From the NCBI GenBank assembly GCA_026989935.1, contig JALSIN010000348.1:1-35928 (forward strand): a DNA stretch of 35,928 nucleotides, in the 5' to 3' direction. Every line of letters starts with the position of its first letter. Within the stretch, counting starts at the first letter, position 1. This DNA comes from Polyangiaceae bacterium. GTDB taxonomy: Bacteria; Myxococcota_A; Polyangia; Nannocystales; Nannocystaceae. A program made the position numbers and the translations under genes. The notes beneath the pieces were generated by a model that worked only from the letters and a program-made list of their open reading frames with translations, made no database searches and was not told the origin of the DNA. This document shows positions 24,942 through 34,590 of this stretch, piece after piece.

Positions 24942-24987
24942 GCCCGGCGATCGTTGCGCCGGCGGGTGGACGCGCTTGCGAGCCCCG

Positions 24988-26475
24988 TTATTTCTTGCGC
25001 CCGAGGCTGAAGCTCGCGCGGCCCTTCGCCGAGCCGGCGCCCACGCGAGCCTCCGCCTCCGCCTTCGCCGATCGCCGCGCGGCCTCCCGCGAGGCATCGT
25101 CCTCCATCTCGGGCGTCCGCAGCTCCACGTGCTCGCCACGCTCGATCTCACGGGTGGACCAGATCACCGCCCCCAGCGCGATGTCGGGCTGGACGTCGAT
25201 CACCAGGATCCGACCGACCACCCGCCGCGGCCAGCCCTCCTCGTAGGGGATCCGAAAACGCGCGGTCTCGACGTACTCGTCGCCCTTGCGCACGGCCTCG
25301 AGGATGTTGCCCACCTTGACGCCGTCGCTTGCGCCGAGATCCACGACCACGAACTGGTTCTGCCCGGCCATCGGGTCGAGGACGCCGGTCTTGCGGCGCT
25401 TGCGGCGCTTGCGGCGGACGCCTTCGATGGCCGTCCCCGGGGACAGCACGGCCACCACGCGGCCGCTTTCGGCCTTGTCGGCGGGCCGCTCCTCGATCTC
25501 CGAAAAGCGCCGCTTGAGGGGGCCCACGCGAAAGCCCCGCTCGACCGGGTCGAAGGCGACGGCAATGGTGCCCTCCGCGGTCTTGCTCGCCACCTGCTCC
25601 ACGTCCACCTCACCGACGATCTTGACCAGATAGCCGAGCACCTTGCGCCCCTTGACGTCCGTGACCTTCTCCATCGGGGCGAAGATCGTAAGCCGCTCCC
25701 CCGGCACGGGGACGCGGGCCTTATCGTACTCCATGTACACCTTGTCGAGGGTGGCCAACATGACCTTGGCCTCGTCGCCGCCGACGATCTTCATGGCCTC
25801 GGCCAGTTCCTCCTCCGTCACGAAGGCCGTCTTCTCCAGCACGTAGGACCGACGCGCCGGCCCCTTCGCCCGGCGGGTGCGCTCGAACGAAAGACCGGCG
25901 CCCGCCGCCTGGAGCCGTTCGGCGTCCCGACCGTCCTCCCCGGTCCCACCAAAGGGGTCGCGCAGCCGGATCTGGTCGCCCGGAAAGATCCAGTGCGGGT
26001 TCGTGACGTGCTCGTTCCACGACCACAGCTTGGGCCACTGGTAGGGGTCTCCGAGGTACGTCCCGGCCAGCCCCCACAGCGTGTCTCCCTTTCGCACCAC
26101 GTGGTACTCGGGGCCCTCCGTGCCGTAGGCGTAGGTCTCGTACACGTCCGGCGCCCCCACCTGCAGGCCCTGGACCACCTGGCCGTCGGGCGTCACCGTC
26201 CGGGCCGTGGGCCCGTAGACCCGGTCGGGGGCCCGCTGCGGCGCCTGTTCCACGAAGCCGGGGTCAGCCCGTGTGGAGGGATCGTAGGTGGCACCGGGAG
26301 GCGGGCGACCGAGGGCGGCGTCGAGGGCCGGGTTGCTCGGAGGGGGCTGGGCGCCCGGCCCCGCCGGACCGGCCGACGGCGGCGAGGGCACCGGTGCGGA
26401 AGGGGCGGGCGCGGCGTCGTCGGCGGGTCCGGCGGCGGCGGCGAGGACCACGAGCAGTTCGATGGCGAGGAACAT
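24988..26475 (-). CDS. LysM-domain envelope protein
   Basis: 495 aa. An N-terminal hydrophobic stretch (MFLAIELLVVLAAAAG) acts as a signal peptide, followed by a Pro/Ala/Gly-rich linker (20-60). One LysM motif at about 123-171 (YHVVRKGDTLWGLAGTYLG, then NPHWIFPGDQIRL) should bind peptidoglycan N-acetylglucosamine. The rest (about 190-450) is a beta-rich region of unknown fold with segments such as ERLTIFAPMEKVTDVKGRKVL, interrupted by a very basic tract (RRKRRKRRK). It follows the CpoB/YbgF gene with only 4 nt between stop and start, so translation is coupled. A similar LysM-plus-TPR pairing occurs in delta-proteobacterial and myxobacterial genomes (from memory). It is a likely cell-wall organisation protein. 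Confidence 0.82.
   Translation of the reverse strand: MFLAIELLVVLAAAAGPADDAAPAPSAPVPSPPSAGPAGPGAQPPPSNPALDAALGRPPPGATYDPSTRADPGFVEQAPQRAPDRVYGPTARTVTPDGQVVQGLQVGAPDVYETYAYGTEGPEYHVVRKGDTLWGLAGTYLGDPYQWPKLWSWNEHVTNPHWIFPGDQIRLRDPFGGTGEDGRDAERLQAAGAGLSFERTRRAKGPARRSYVLEKTAFVTEEELAEAMKIVGGDEAKVMLATLDKVYMEYDKARVPVPGERLTIFAPMEKVTDVKGRKVLGYLVKIVGEVDVEQVASKTAEGTIAVAFDPVERGFRVGPLKRRFSEIEERPADKAESGRVVAVLSPGTAIEGVRRKRRKRRKTGVLDPMAGQNQFVVVDLGASDGVKVGNILEAVRKGDEYVETARFRIPYEEGWPRRVVGRILVIDVQPDIALGAVIWSTREIERGEHVELRTPEMEDDASREAARRSAKAEAEARVGAGSAKGRASFSLGRKK
25390..25416. repeat. Three tandem copies of a 9-bp unit inside the LysM gene
   Basis: CTTGCGGCG occurs three times in a row. On the coding (minus) strand it encodes the basic run RRKRRKRRK. 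Being a multiple of three, unit gain or loss keeps the frame. Confidence 0.85.
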
Positions 26476-26479
26476 GGGC

Positions 26480-27523
26480 TTACCCCCGGATCTCCACGAG
26501 CTTCAGGCGCGCCACGTCACTGGCGCGCGCACGTGGATAGGCTTCGATGAGCTCGGTCAGCAGCGCGGTCGCCTCTTCCACGCGACCGAGACGCTGGTAA
26601 CATAGCGCGATCTTGAGCAGGGCATCCGGCGCCTTGTTGCCCCCTGCGTAGCGTTCGACCACGGCCGTAAAGTCCGAAAGCGCCGCCTCGTAGTCGCCGG
26701 CGTCGTAGGCGGCCTCGCCCTTCCAGTACAGCGCGTTGTCGGCGTACGGGTGCCGCGGATGCCGGCGCGCGATCCGATCGAAGGCCCTGCGCGCCTCGGC
26801 GTGGCGACCAGCCCGAAGGTCCTCCATCGCCGCCTGGTACGCCCGAACCACCGGGTCCTTGCTCTTTGACCGGCGCGACCGGCCCGGGGCCGGACCGGCC
26901 CCCCGCTTCGCCGGCGCCTGCGTCACCTTCGGCGGCACGCGCGTAAGCTCCACGAGCTTGCGGCCCTCGATCCGAAACCTGCGGCGGCTCGCGCCCGCGT
27001 CGGCGGTGGCCCCGGGTGCGGCCGCATCCGGGTCGGGCGCACCGCCCCCACCCGCATCCGGGTCGGGCGCACCGCCCCCACCCGCCGGGGGGGCCACCGG
27101 CTCACCGGTCCCACCCGCCGGGGGGGCCATCGGCTCGAAGGATTGCGCCGGCGCCGCCGGCCGCGGCGCCGACAACGTCACCGGCGTGCGAAACAGCCCG
27201 ATGCCATCGCCGTCCCGCGCCGCCTTCGCAGCCGGGGCGCGGCGCCGGCCAGCCGGGTCCCGCGGGGCCGGCGCCGGCGTCGGGGGCGGATCGGCCAGCG
27301 AGATGGCGCCGCCGCCGGCCTCCAGCAGGTGCAGACGGTCTTCGAGCCGGCGGATCCGGTCCTCCAGCTGCCGCTGCCTCTGCGCAAGCTGCGCAACCCG
27401 TCCCGCCTCCGCGGCCTCGGGCGCCTCGGGGGTCTTCGCGTCCCGGACGGACGCCGCACACCCGCCCCCGGCAAGGAGCCCGGCGAGCGCCGCCAGGATA
27501 CAGTTGGGGCGGTGTGCGGCCAC
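26480..27523 (-). CDS. ybgF: CpoB/YbgF-like TPR lipoprotein
   Basis: About 347 aa from a GTG at 27523; a TTG at 27544 with a better purine-rich upstream site would add seven residues. Signal peptide with a possible lipid-anchored cysteine (AALAGLLAGGGC, C22), though the -3 residue is not the usual Leu. Next comes a short coiled coil (VAQLAQRQRQLEDRIRRLEDRLHLLEA) as in CpoB, then a long low-complexity linker rich in Pro, Gly and Asp. The C-terminus has TPR units: AYQAAMEDLRAGRHAEARRAFDRIARRHPRHPYADNALYWKGEAAYDAGDYEAALSDF is the CpoB/YbgF signature. In E. coli CpoB links Tol-Pal to peptidoglycan synthesis. The Tol genes and Pal are not in this window. Confidence 0.82.
   Translation of the reverse strand: MAAHRPNCILAALAGLLAGGGCAASVRDAKTPEAPEAAEAGRVAQLAQRQRQLEDRIRRLEDRLHLLEAGGGAISLADPPPTPAPAPRDPAGRRRAPAAKAARDGDGIGLFRTPVTLSAPRPAAPAQSFEPMAPPAGGTGEPVAPPAGGGGAPDPDAGGGGAPDPDAAAPGATADAGASRRRFRIEGRKLVELTRVPPKVTQAPAKRGAGPAPGRSRRSKSKDPVVRAYQAAMEDLRAGRHAEARRAFDRIARRHPRHPYADNALYWKGEAAYDAGDYEAALSDFTAVVERYAGGNKAPDALLKIALCYQRLGRVEEATALLTELIEAYPRARASDVARLKLVEIRG
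27024..27136. repeat. Two adjacent short tandem repeats in the ybgF linker
   Basis: A 30-bp unit is repeated exactly twice (27024-27053 and 27054-27083). It is followed by a 33-bp unit (27081-27113) and a near-copy of its first 23 bases (27114-27136). They encode GGGGAPDPDA-type and GEPVAPPAGG-type linker repeats. Both unit lengths keep the reading frame, so length may vary between strains. Confidence 0.85.
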
Positions 27524-27606
27524 GGTACGCCGGCAGGCTACCAACGCGCCCCGCCTCTCTCCAAAGAATCCACACTTCGCCGCCAGCGAGCCCGCCTGCA
27601 GGCAGG

Positions 27607-27635
27607 TTGCGTGCCGTGCGCCACCCGGCTTGAAT
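27607..27635 (+). promoter_or_regulatory. Candidate promoter for the small secreted protein gene
   Basis: TTGCGT at 27607-27612 and TTGAAT at 27630-27635 with a 17-nt spacer, about 98 nt before the start codon. Hexamer matches are moderate only. Confidence 0.3.
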
Positions 27636-27732
27636 CGTCCGGCCCCGTGCGCGTCCATGGAAGGGAAGGGGTCCCCGCCGGCCCGGTCGCGCGCCGCCCC
27701 ACCCCCGTCGCCTCGGTGAAAGGAGCCCCCCG

Positions 27733-28110
27733 ATGAAGATCCACACGGTTGCCACGGCCCTGCTCCTGGGCGCCCTTGCGCTGCCCGCGCCCGCCCGCGC
27801 CGACAGCACCGGCCCCACCGGCCGGGTACGCTCGCTGACGATCGCCACACCCGGTTCGGATGCCTACGCGAGCTACCGCGGCGCCGTCGAGATCGGCCAG
27901 AAGAAGCGCCCGCCGGTGATCTACTACTTTGGCCGGGCCTATTGCCCGGGCAAGGACCTGTCCGACGCGCAGGTCGCCTTGCTGGCCGAAGCCCTCGAAG
28001 ACGCCGGCAAGATCCGCATCACGCCCCGGTTCAAGAACGGCCAGGGCGGCCGCAAGTGCCTGGTGGGCTTCACCCTTCGGCGTGGCGGCGGCGGCAAGCA
28101 CGACGACTGA
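27733..28110 (+). CDS. Small secreted protein of unknown function
   Basis: 125 aa. Clear Sec signal peptide (MKIHTVATALLLGALALPAPARA, cleavage near residue 23). The mature part of about 100 aa has a central segment PVIYYFGRAYCPGKDLSDAQVALLAEALEDAGKIRITPRF and a basic C-terminus. Its two cysteines (in RAYCPG and RKCLVG) could form one disulfide in the periplasm. I do not recognise the family. The ATG at 27733 is preceded by AAAGGAG at ideal spacing, so this is a real gene. It stands alone: divergent from ybgF and convergent with icmF. The YYFGRAYCPG stretch is vaguely thioredoxin-like, but there is no CxxC, so I do not call it a thioredoxin. Confidence 0.75.
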   Translation: MKIHTVATALLLGALALPAPARADSTGPTGRVRSLTIATPGSDAYASYRGAVEIGQKKRPPVIYYFGRAYCPGKDLSDAQVALLAEALEDAGKIRITPRFKNGQGGRKCLVGFTLRRGGGGKHDD

Positions 28111-28160
28111 CCCCCCGGGCCGGGCCGACCGCCGGGGGCTGCGCCGAAGGGCACCGCGCC

Positions 28161-28188
28161 GGGCGTCCGGGCGCGACCACGGACGCTC
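28161..28188. terminator. Hairpin between the convergent small secreted gene and icmF
   Basis: GGGCGTCCG (28161-28169) and CGGACGCTC (28180-28188) form a 9-bp stem with one G-T pair and a 10-nt loop. It sits in the 97-nt gap between two converging genes. No T tract. Confidence 0.4.
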
Positions 28189-28207
28189 GGCCCCCGCGGG
28201 CCGACCC

Positions 28208-31200
28208 CTACATGGCCCGCCGGTACTCGCCGCCCACCTCGAACAGCGCCTGGGTGATCTGTCCGAGGCTGGCGTGGCGGACGGTCTCCATCAGCTCGGC
28301 GAAGATGTTCCCGCCTTCGAGCGCCACCTTCTTCAGGCGTTCGAGGGCGGGCCCGGCCGTGTCGGCGTGCGCGGCCTGGAAGGCCCGTAGCCGGTCGATC
28401 TGCGCCTGTTTCTCCTCGCGGCTCGCCCGCGTGAGCGGCAGCGTCTCCACCTCGTCGTTGGCGGACTTGTTCGGATCGAGGAAGGTGTTGACGCCCACGA
28501 TGGGCAACTCGCCCGAGTGCTTGCGGCGCTCGTACTCGAGGCTCTCGTCCTGGATCTTCGACCGCTGGTACTGGCGCTCCATCGCCCCGAACACGCCCCC
28601 GCGCGCGTCGAGCCGGCGAAACTCCGCCAGCACGGCCTCCTCCACCAGGCGGGTCAGCTCCTCGACGACGTACGAGCCCTGCAGCGGGTTCTCGTTCTTC
28701 GCCAGCCCCTGCTCCTTGCCGATGATAAGCTGGATCGCCATCGCCCGGCGCACGCTCTCCTCGGTCGGGGTCGTGATCGCCTCGTCGTAGGCGTTCGTGT
28801 GCAGGCTGTTGCAGTGGTCGTAGTAGGCGAACAGCGCCTGCAACGTCGTGCGGATGTCGTTGAAGTCGATCTCCATGGCGTGCAGGGACCGACCGCTCGT
28901 CTGGATGTGATACTTGAACTTCTGGCTGCGCTCGTTCGCCCCGTACACGTCCCGCATGGCGACGGCCCAGATCCGCCGCGCCACGCGCCCGATGACCGTG
29001 TACTCCGCGTCCATGCCGTTCGAGAAGAAGAAGCTCATGTTGCGCGCGAAGTCGTCCACCGAAAGGCCCCGCGCGCGATAGTACTCGACGTAGGTAAAGC
29101 CGTTCGCCAGGGTGAACGCAAGCTGCGTGATGGGGTTCGCGCCGGCCTCGGCAATGTGGTAGCCGCTGACCGAGACCGAGTAGTAGTTGCGCACCTTCTT
29201 CTCGACGAAGTAGGCCTGGACGTCCCCCATCATCCGCAGCGCAAACTCCGTGGAGAAGATGCAGGTGTTTTGCGCCTGATCCTCCTTGAGGATGTCCGCC
29301 TGCACGGTGCCGCGCACCACCCGGAGCGTCTCGTCCCGCACCGCCGCCCACTCCTCCTTCGTCAGCGGGCGGCCGAGTTCGCGCTCGCGCCGCTCGACCT
29401 GCTGGTCGATGGCCGTGTTCATGAAGAACGCGAGCACGATGGGCGCCGGTCCGTTGATCGTCATGCTCACGCTGGTGTTCGGCGCACACAGGTCGAAGCC
29501 GTCGTAGAGCACCTTGGCGTCGTCGAGGGTGCACACGCTCACGCCGGACTCACCGATCTTGCCGAAGATGTCGGGACGCTCGTCCGGGTCGTGGCCGTAG
29601 AGCGTGACCGAATCGAAGGCGGTGGACAGACGCTTGGCCGGCTCGTTGTCCGACAGGTAGTGGAACCGCGCGTTCGTGCGCGCAGGACCGCCCTCCCCGG
29701 CGAACATGCGCTTGGGATCCTCGCCCTCGCGCTTGAAGGGAAACACGCCCGCCGTGAACGGGAACCGCCCCGGAGGGCCTTCGAGCAGCATGTAGCGCAC
29801 GACGGCGCCGAGGTCGTCGTCCGGCGGCAGGCATACCCGCGAAAGGACCGTGCCCGACAGGGTGGTGACCGTGGTCGGGTAGGTGATCTCGCGCCCGCGG
29901 ATCGTCTCGGTGTAACGACCGGAGGCATAGGCATCCTTGCGCCGGCGGTAGTCCTCGAGGGCCGCCGTGGTCTGCGGCGAAAGCCCGGCGGCCAGCGCCT
30001 TCGCCTCGCGCTCCGCCCACGCCAACGCACCCGCGAGCGCCGGGTCCTCCCCACCGGCCTCGTCCAGCTGCCTGCGCAGCCGGGCCGCGACCCGCCGCGC
30101 CGCCTCGAGGTCCCGCACCTTCTCCACCTCCGCCTCCACGAACCGATGATAGGTTTCGACGGCGCTCGCAATCTCGCTGAGATAGTGCACCCGGGACGGC
30201 GGGATGATGTCGTGGCAGTCGGAGGCGAGGGCAACCTGCTCCGGCGCAATCCGGCTCTCCCATCGCCTCGTGTCCTTCTCGGACAGAGCGCGACACAGCG
30301 CGGCGTACAGCCCGTTGACCCCCTTGTCGTTGAACTTCGAGGCCACCGTGCCGAACACCGGAAGGGCCTCGTCGGGCCGGTCGAACCAGTGGCGGTTGCG
30401 CCGGACCTGCTTGCGGACGTCCCGCAGGGCGTCCTCGCTGCCCTTGTGCTCGAACTTGTTGATCGCGACGAAGTCGGCCAGGTCGAGCATGTCGATCTTC
30501 TCGAGCTGCGACTGCGCCCCGTACTCGGCCGTCATCACGTACAGCGACAGATCGCACAGTTCGACGATGCCGGCGTCGCCCTGCCCGATACCGCTGGTCT
30601 CGACGATGACGAGGTCGTAACCGGCCAGCTTGCACAGCGCGACGGCCTCGGTCGTGGCGCGGGAAAGCTCCGACCGCTCGGCCCGGGTCGCCAGCGATCG
30701 CATGTACGCCCGCGACGAACGCAGGCTGTTCATACGGATCCGGTCGCCCAGCAACGCCCCCCCCGTGCGGCGCCGCGTCGGATCGACCGACACGATGGCC
30801 ACGTGACGGTCGGGGTGATCGCGCAGGAAGCGGGCCACCAGTTCGTCGGTCAGCGAGCTCTTGCCGGCGCCCCCGGTGCCCGTGATCCCCAGGACCGGCA
30901 CCTTCGGCACCGTGCGCGCGGCCAGGGCGTCCCGCAGCCGCGCCCCGAGCGCATCGGGCCGCTCGGCCACGGTGATGAGCCGCGCCAGACGGCCGCGATC
31001 TCGCGGGGTCTGGCCCTCGCCGAGCCGATCCAGCTCCGCCAGCGGGTCGGCGGGCGCCGTCGAGAACGAGGCGCCCTCCAGGATGACGTCGATCATCCCG
31101 CGCAGGCCGAGGCGGCGGCCGTCCTCCGGGCTGAAGATCCGCCGCACCCCGTAGGCCTGCAGGGCCTCGATCTCGCGCGGCACGATGACGCCCCCGCCGC

Positions 31201-31546
31201 CGCCCCAGACCGTCACGTGCCCCGCCCCGCGCTCGCGCAGCAGGTCCACCATGTAGGTGAAGTACTCCATGTGCCCGCCCTGGTAGGACGACACCGCGAT
31301 GGCCTGGGCGTCCTCCTCGATGGCGGCGTCCACCACCTCGGCGGCCGCCCGGTTGTGGCCCAGGTGGATGACCTCGGCGCCCGCCTCCTGCAGCACCCTC
31401 CGCATCACGTTGATCGCCGCGTCGTGTCCGTCGAACAGCGCGGCCGCGGTGACCACCCGCACCTTGACCGGAGCGGGCTCGGCCGCGGCCCCGGGGCCGG
31501 CAGGCTTCGGCTGTTCGGACGCGGGAGAGGCGACGGATTTCGACAT
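28208..31546 (-). CDS. icmF: Fused isobutyryl-CoA mutase, IcmF
   Basis: 1112 aa, the IcmF three-part order. (1) The N-terminal cobalamin-binding domain (about 28-160) has FDGHDAAINVMRRVLQEAG, where H41 is the base-off axial ligand. (2) A MeaB-like G-protein chaperone (about 215-480) has a P-loop GITGTGGAGKSSL (G223-S230) and ETSGIGQGD. (3) The mutase catalytic barrel (about 560-1110) has GVFPFKREGEDPKRMFAGEG, YYSVSVSGYHIAEAGANP and KYHIQTSGRSLHAMEIDFNDIRTTLQAL. The G-domain lying between the two mutase parts excludes ordinary methylmalonyl-CoA mutase, and the FPFKR segment fits IcmF. It rearranges isobutyryl-CoA to butyryl-CoA using adenosylcobalamin. The ATG at 31546 has a weak ribosome site. 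It is monocistronic here. Confidence 0.95.
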   Translation of the reverse strand: MSKSVASPASEQPKPAGPGAAAEPAPVKVRVVTAAALFDGHDAAINVMRRVLQEAGAEVIHLGHNRAAAEVVDAAIEEDAQAIAVSSYQGGHMEYFTYMVDLLRERGAGHVTVWGGGGGVIVPREIEALQAYGVRRIFSPEDGRRLGLRGMIDVILEGASFSTAPADPLAELDRLGEGQTPRDRGRLARLITVAERPDALGARLRDALAARTVPKVPVLGITGTGGAGKSSLTDELVARFLRDHPDRHVAIVSVDPTRRRTGGALLGDRIRMNSLRSSRAYMRSLATRAERSELSRATTEAVALCKLAGYDLVIVETSGIGQGDAGIVELCDLSLYVMTAEYGAQSQLEKIDMLDLADFVAINKFEHKGSEDALRDVRKQVRRNRHWFDRPDEALPVFGTVASKFNDKGVNGLYAALCRALSEKDTRRWESRIAPEQVALASDCHDIIPPSRVHYLSEIASAVETYHRFVEAEVEKVRDLEAARRVAARLRRQLDEAGGEDPALAGALAWAEREAKALAAGLSPQTTAALEDYRRRKDAYASGRYTETIRGREITYPTTVTTLSGTVLSRVCLPPDDDLGAVVRYMLLEGPPGRFPFTAGVFPFKREGEDPKRMFAGEGGPARTNARFHYLSDNEPAKRLSTAFDSVTLYGHDPDERPDIFGKIGESGVSVCTLDDAKVLYDGFDLCAPNTSVSMTINGPAPIVLAFFMNTAIDQQVERRERELGRPLTKEEWAAVRDETLRVVRGTVQADILKEDQAQNTCIFSTEFALRMMGDVQAYFVEKKVRNYYSVSVSGYHIAEAGANPITQLAFTLANGFTYVEYYRARGLSVDDFARNMSFFFSNGMDAEYTVIGRVARRIWAVAMRDVYGANERSQKFKYHIQTSGRSLHAMEIDFNDIRTTLQALFAYYDHCNSLHTNAYDEAITTPTEESVRRAMAIQLIIGKEQGLAKNENPLQGSYVVEELTRLVEEAVLAEFRRLDARGGVFGAMERQYQRSKIQDESLEYERRKHSGELPIVGVNTFLDPNKSANDEVETLPLTRASREEKQAQIDRLRAFQAAHADTAGPALERLKKVALEGGNIFAELMETVRHASLGQITQALFEVGGEYRRAM

Positions 31547-31628
31547 GCGTACCCGCGCCACGATAAGCGGCGGGGGGGGCGCGGGCAACCGGCGCGCGTG
31601 CGACCGAACGGCCCGGCACGCTCGCCAA

Positions 31629-31642
31629 ACCGAATATTTGGT
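31629..31642. promoter_or_regulatory. AT-rich imperfect palindrome between icmF and the extensin-like gene
   Basis: ACCGAATATTTGGT is an imperfect inverted repeat in a 115-nt divergent gap and is one of the most AT-rich spots in the window. It could be part of a promoter or an operator shared by both genes; no regulator family is recognised. Confidence 0.3.
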
Positions 31643-31661
31643 CGGCGGCCCACGTCCGGGG

Positions 31662-32882
31662 ATGCTGGGCGTCGTGCGCCCCTCGCCCCGCTGCGCTCGA
31701 AACGGTGTTCCGTACCGCCGCGCGCCGGCCCTTGCCACGCTGGTCGTGGGGCTTTGCGGGTGCGCGGTCCTGCCGGCCTCCCCCGCGGGCGTTCCGGCGG
31801 GCCCGGCCGACGACTGGCGACTGGCCGACACCCCCGGATGCGCCGGCCCGGGCGCGGGGGGGTGGAATGCGGCCAGCCACGTACTGGCGGCGCGCTCGCA
31901 GGTCCGCTGCCTGGACGCGAGCGAGGTCGCCGTGGCATCGACCGGCACGCCGGCGGCGCCACGCCCTCCGGCGGACTGCACCGGGCCGTCCCCGTGTGCC
32001 CCCGGGGCGGCCATCCCCACGTCCCACGAGACGGCACGGCACGCCCGCGCTCGGGCCCCCGCCTCGCCGGCCGAGGCGTCCACCGAAGGCCGGGGCGGGT
32101 GGCCCGCCGGACCGGCGCCGCGCGCGGCGCGAAACCACGGGCGACCACGGGCGGAGCGGGCGAATCCGCCGGCCCCCGGGGCCGAATCCCACCGGCGCAC
32201 CGCCGGCCCCGGCCGTGGAGCGAGCGCGCGGTTCCTCGCCCCCGACGAGGCACTGACCCTCTCCTTCGACGCGTGCCTGCGCACCCTCGACCGCGCCGGC
32301 GTGGCGGTCGAACGGGCGGCCGACGCCCCATCCGCCGTGGCGCAGCCCGTGCGGATCGCCGGGCCGGTCGAAGGCGTGGCGATCCGGCTGGCCTGGTCGA
32401 AGGACCCCGCCCACGACATCCACGCCATCTTCGACTGCCGCCTGGTCGTCGCCCTGCGCCCGGTGGCCGCCCTGGTGGCCGCCGCCGGCTACGACACCCT
32501 CGAGTACGTCTCCGCCACCCGCCGCGGCGGACGCCCCAAGAGCCTGCACCGCAAGGGGCTGGCCGTGGACCTGGTCGCGGTCCGCCGCGGTGGTCTGCGG
32601 GCGAACGTGGCCGCCACCTACCACCGCGGAACCGTCCCGCGCTGCCGCCGCGGCCGCCGCCCGCGGGACGTGTTCGGCGCCGTGGTCTGCCGGGCCTGGC
32701 GCGGCCGGTGGTTCCACACGATCCTCGGACCCGACCACGACCGGGCCCACCGCGACCACCTCCACCTGGACCTCGCGCCCCACCGAACGCCGCCGCGCAC
32801 GCCCTACGTGGGGCTCGCGGGCGCTTCGGCGGGGGATCTCCCCAGCCCCCCACTCTCCGGCCGCCCCCGCCGGGGCCGCTGA
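31662..32882 (+). CDS. Extensin-like C-terminal domain lipoprotein (putative M15-like zinc peptidase)
   Basis: 406 aa. A lipoprotein-like signal (LATLVVGLCGCAVLPAS) is followed by a long low-complexity Ala/Pro/Arg linker (about 45-195) and then the extensin-like_C domain. Its hallmark segments are SLHRKGLAVDLVAV (H296 and D303) and HTILGPDHDRAHRDHLHLDLAPH (H366 and H368), the zinc-ligand pattern shared with M15/LAS peptidoglycan peptidases. ALRPVAALVAAAGYDTLEYVSATRR is the preceding domain start. The ATG at 31662 is preceded by CCGGGG; a GTG at 31674 is also in frame. The linker still has high GC at third positions, so it is probably translated. The likely substrate is the peptide part of peptidoglycan. 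Confidence 0.78.
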   Translation: MLGVVRPSPRCARNGVPYRRAPALATLVVGLCGCAVLPASPAGVPAGPADDWRLADTPGCAGPGAGGWNAASHVLAARSQVRCLDASEVAVASTGTPAAPRPPADCTGPSPCAPGAAIPTSHETARHARARAPASPAEASTEGRGGWPAGPAPRAARNHGRPRAERANPPAPGAESHRRTAGPGRGASARFLAPDEALTLSFDACLRTLDRAGVAVERAADAPSAVAQPVRIAGPVEGVAIRLAWSKDPAHDIHAIFDCRLVVALRPVAALVAAAGYDTLEYVSATRRGGRPKSLHRKGLAVDLVAVRRGGLRANVAATYHRGTVPRCRRGRRPRDVFGAVVCRAWRGRWFHTILGPDHDRAHRDHLHLDLAPHRTPPRTPYVGLAGASAGDLPSPPLSGRPRRGR

Positions 32883-33038
32883 ACCGTCCGGCCGACCGCC
32901 GAGTGTGCGAGCAAGGCTCCTCGCCGTCCCGCTTCGGGGCGCCTTGCGCCCGGCACCCGTTGTGCCTCCGAAGCGTCGGCGCGGGGCACCAGGCCGTGCA
33001 GGAAACGGTGCAGTTTTCCTCCCTGCCCCGTTTGAGCC

Positions 33039-33044
33039 TATACT
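33039..33044 (+). promoter_or_regulatory. Possible -10 element for the Ser/Thr kinase gene
   Basis: TATACT in a locally AT-richer stretch, 45 nt before the kinase ATG. At 16-18 nt spacing the -35 would be TTCCTC-like, which is poor, so an activator or a different sigma factor may be needed. Confidence 0.35.
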
Positions 33045-33089
33045 TGGGGCGGACCCCTCCGTGCCCGAACATAAACGGCGTTTCCTTTC

Positions 33090-34535
<1,446 letters not shown>

Positions 34536-34590
34536 CACCGCCGGGCCGCGTGCTTGATCCCCCCGACCGCCGTGCCATGCTGCGCGGACC

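Noticed and set aside
27733-28110. Thioredoxin-like call for the small secreted protein
   Set aside because: The AYCPG segment is suggestive, but the second cysteine is far away and no CxxC or cis-proline motif is seen.
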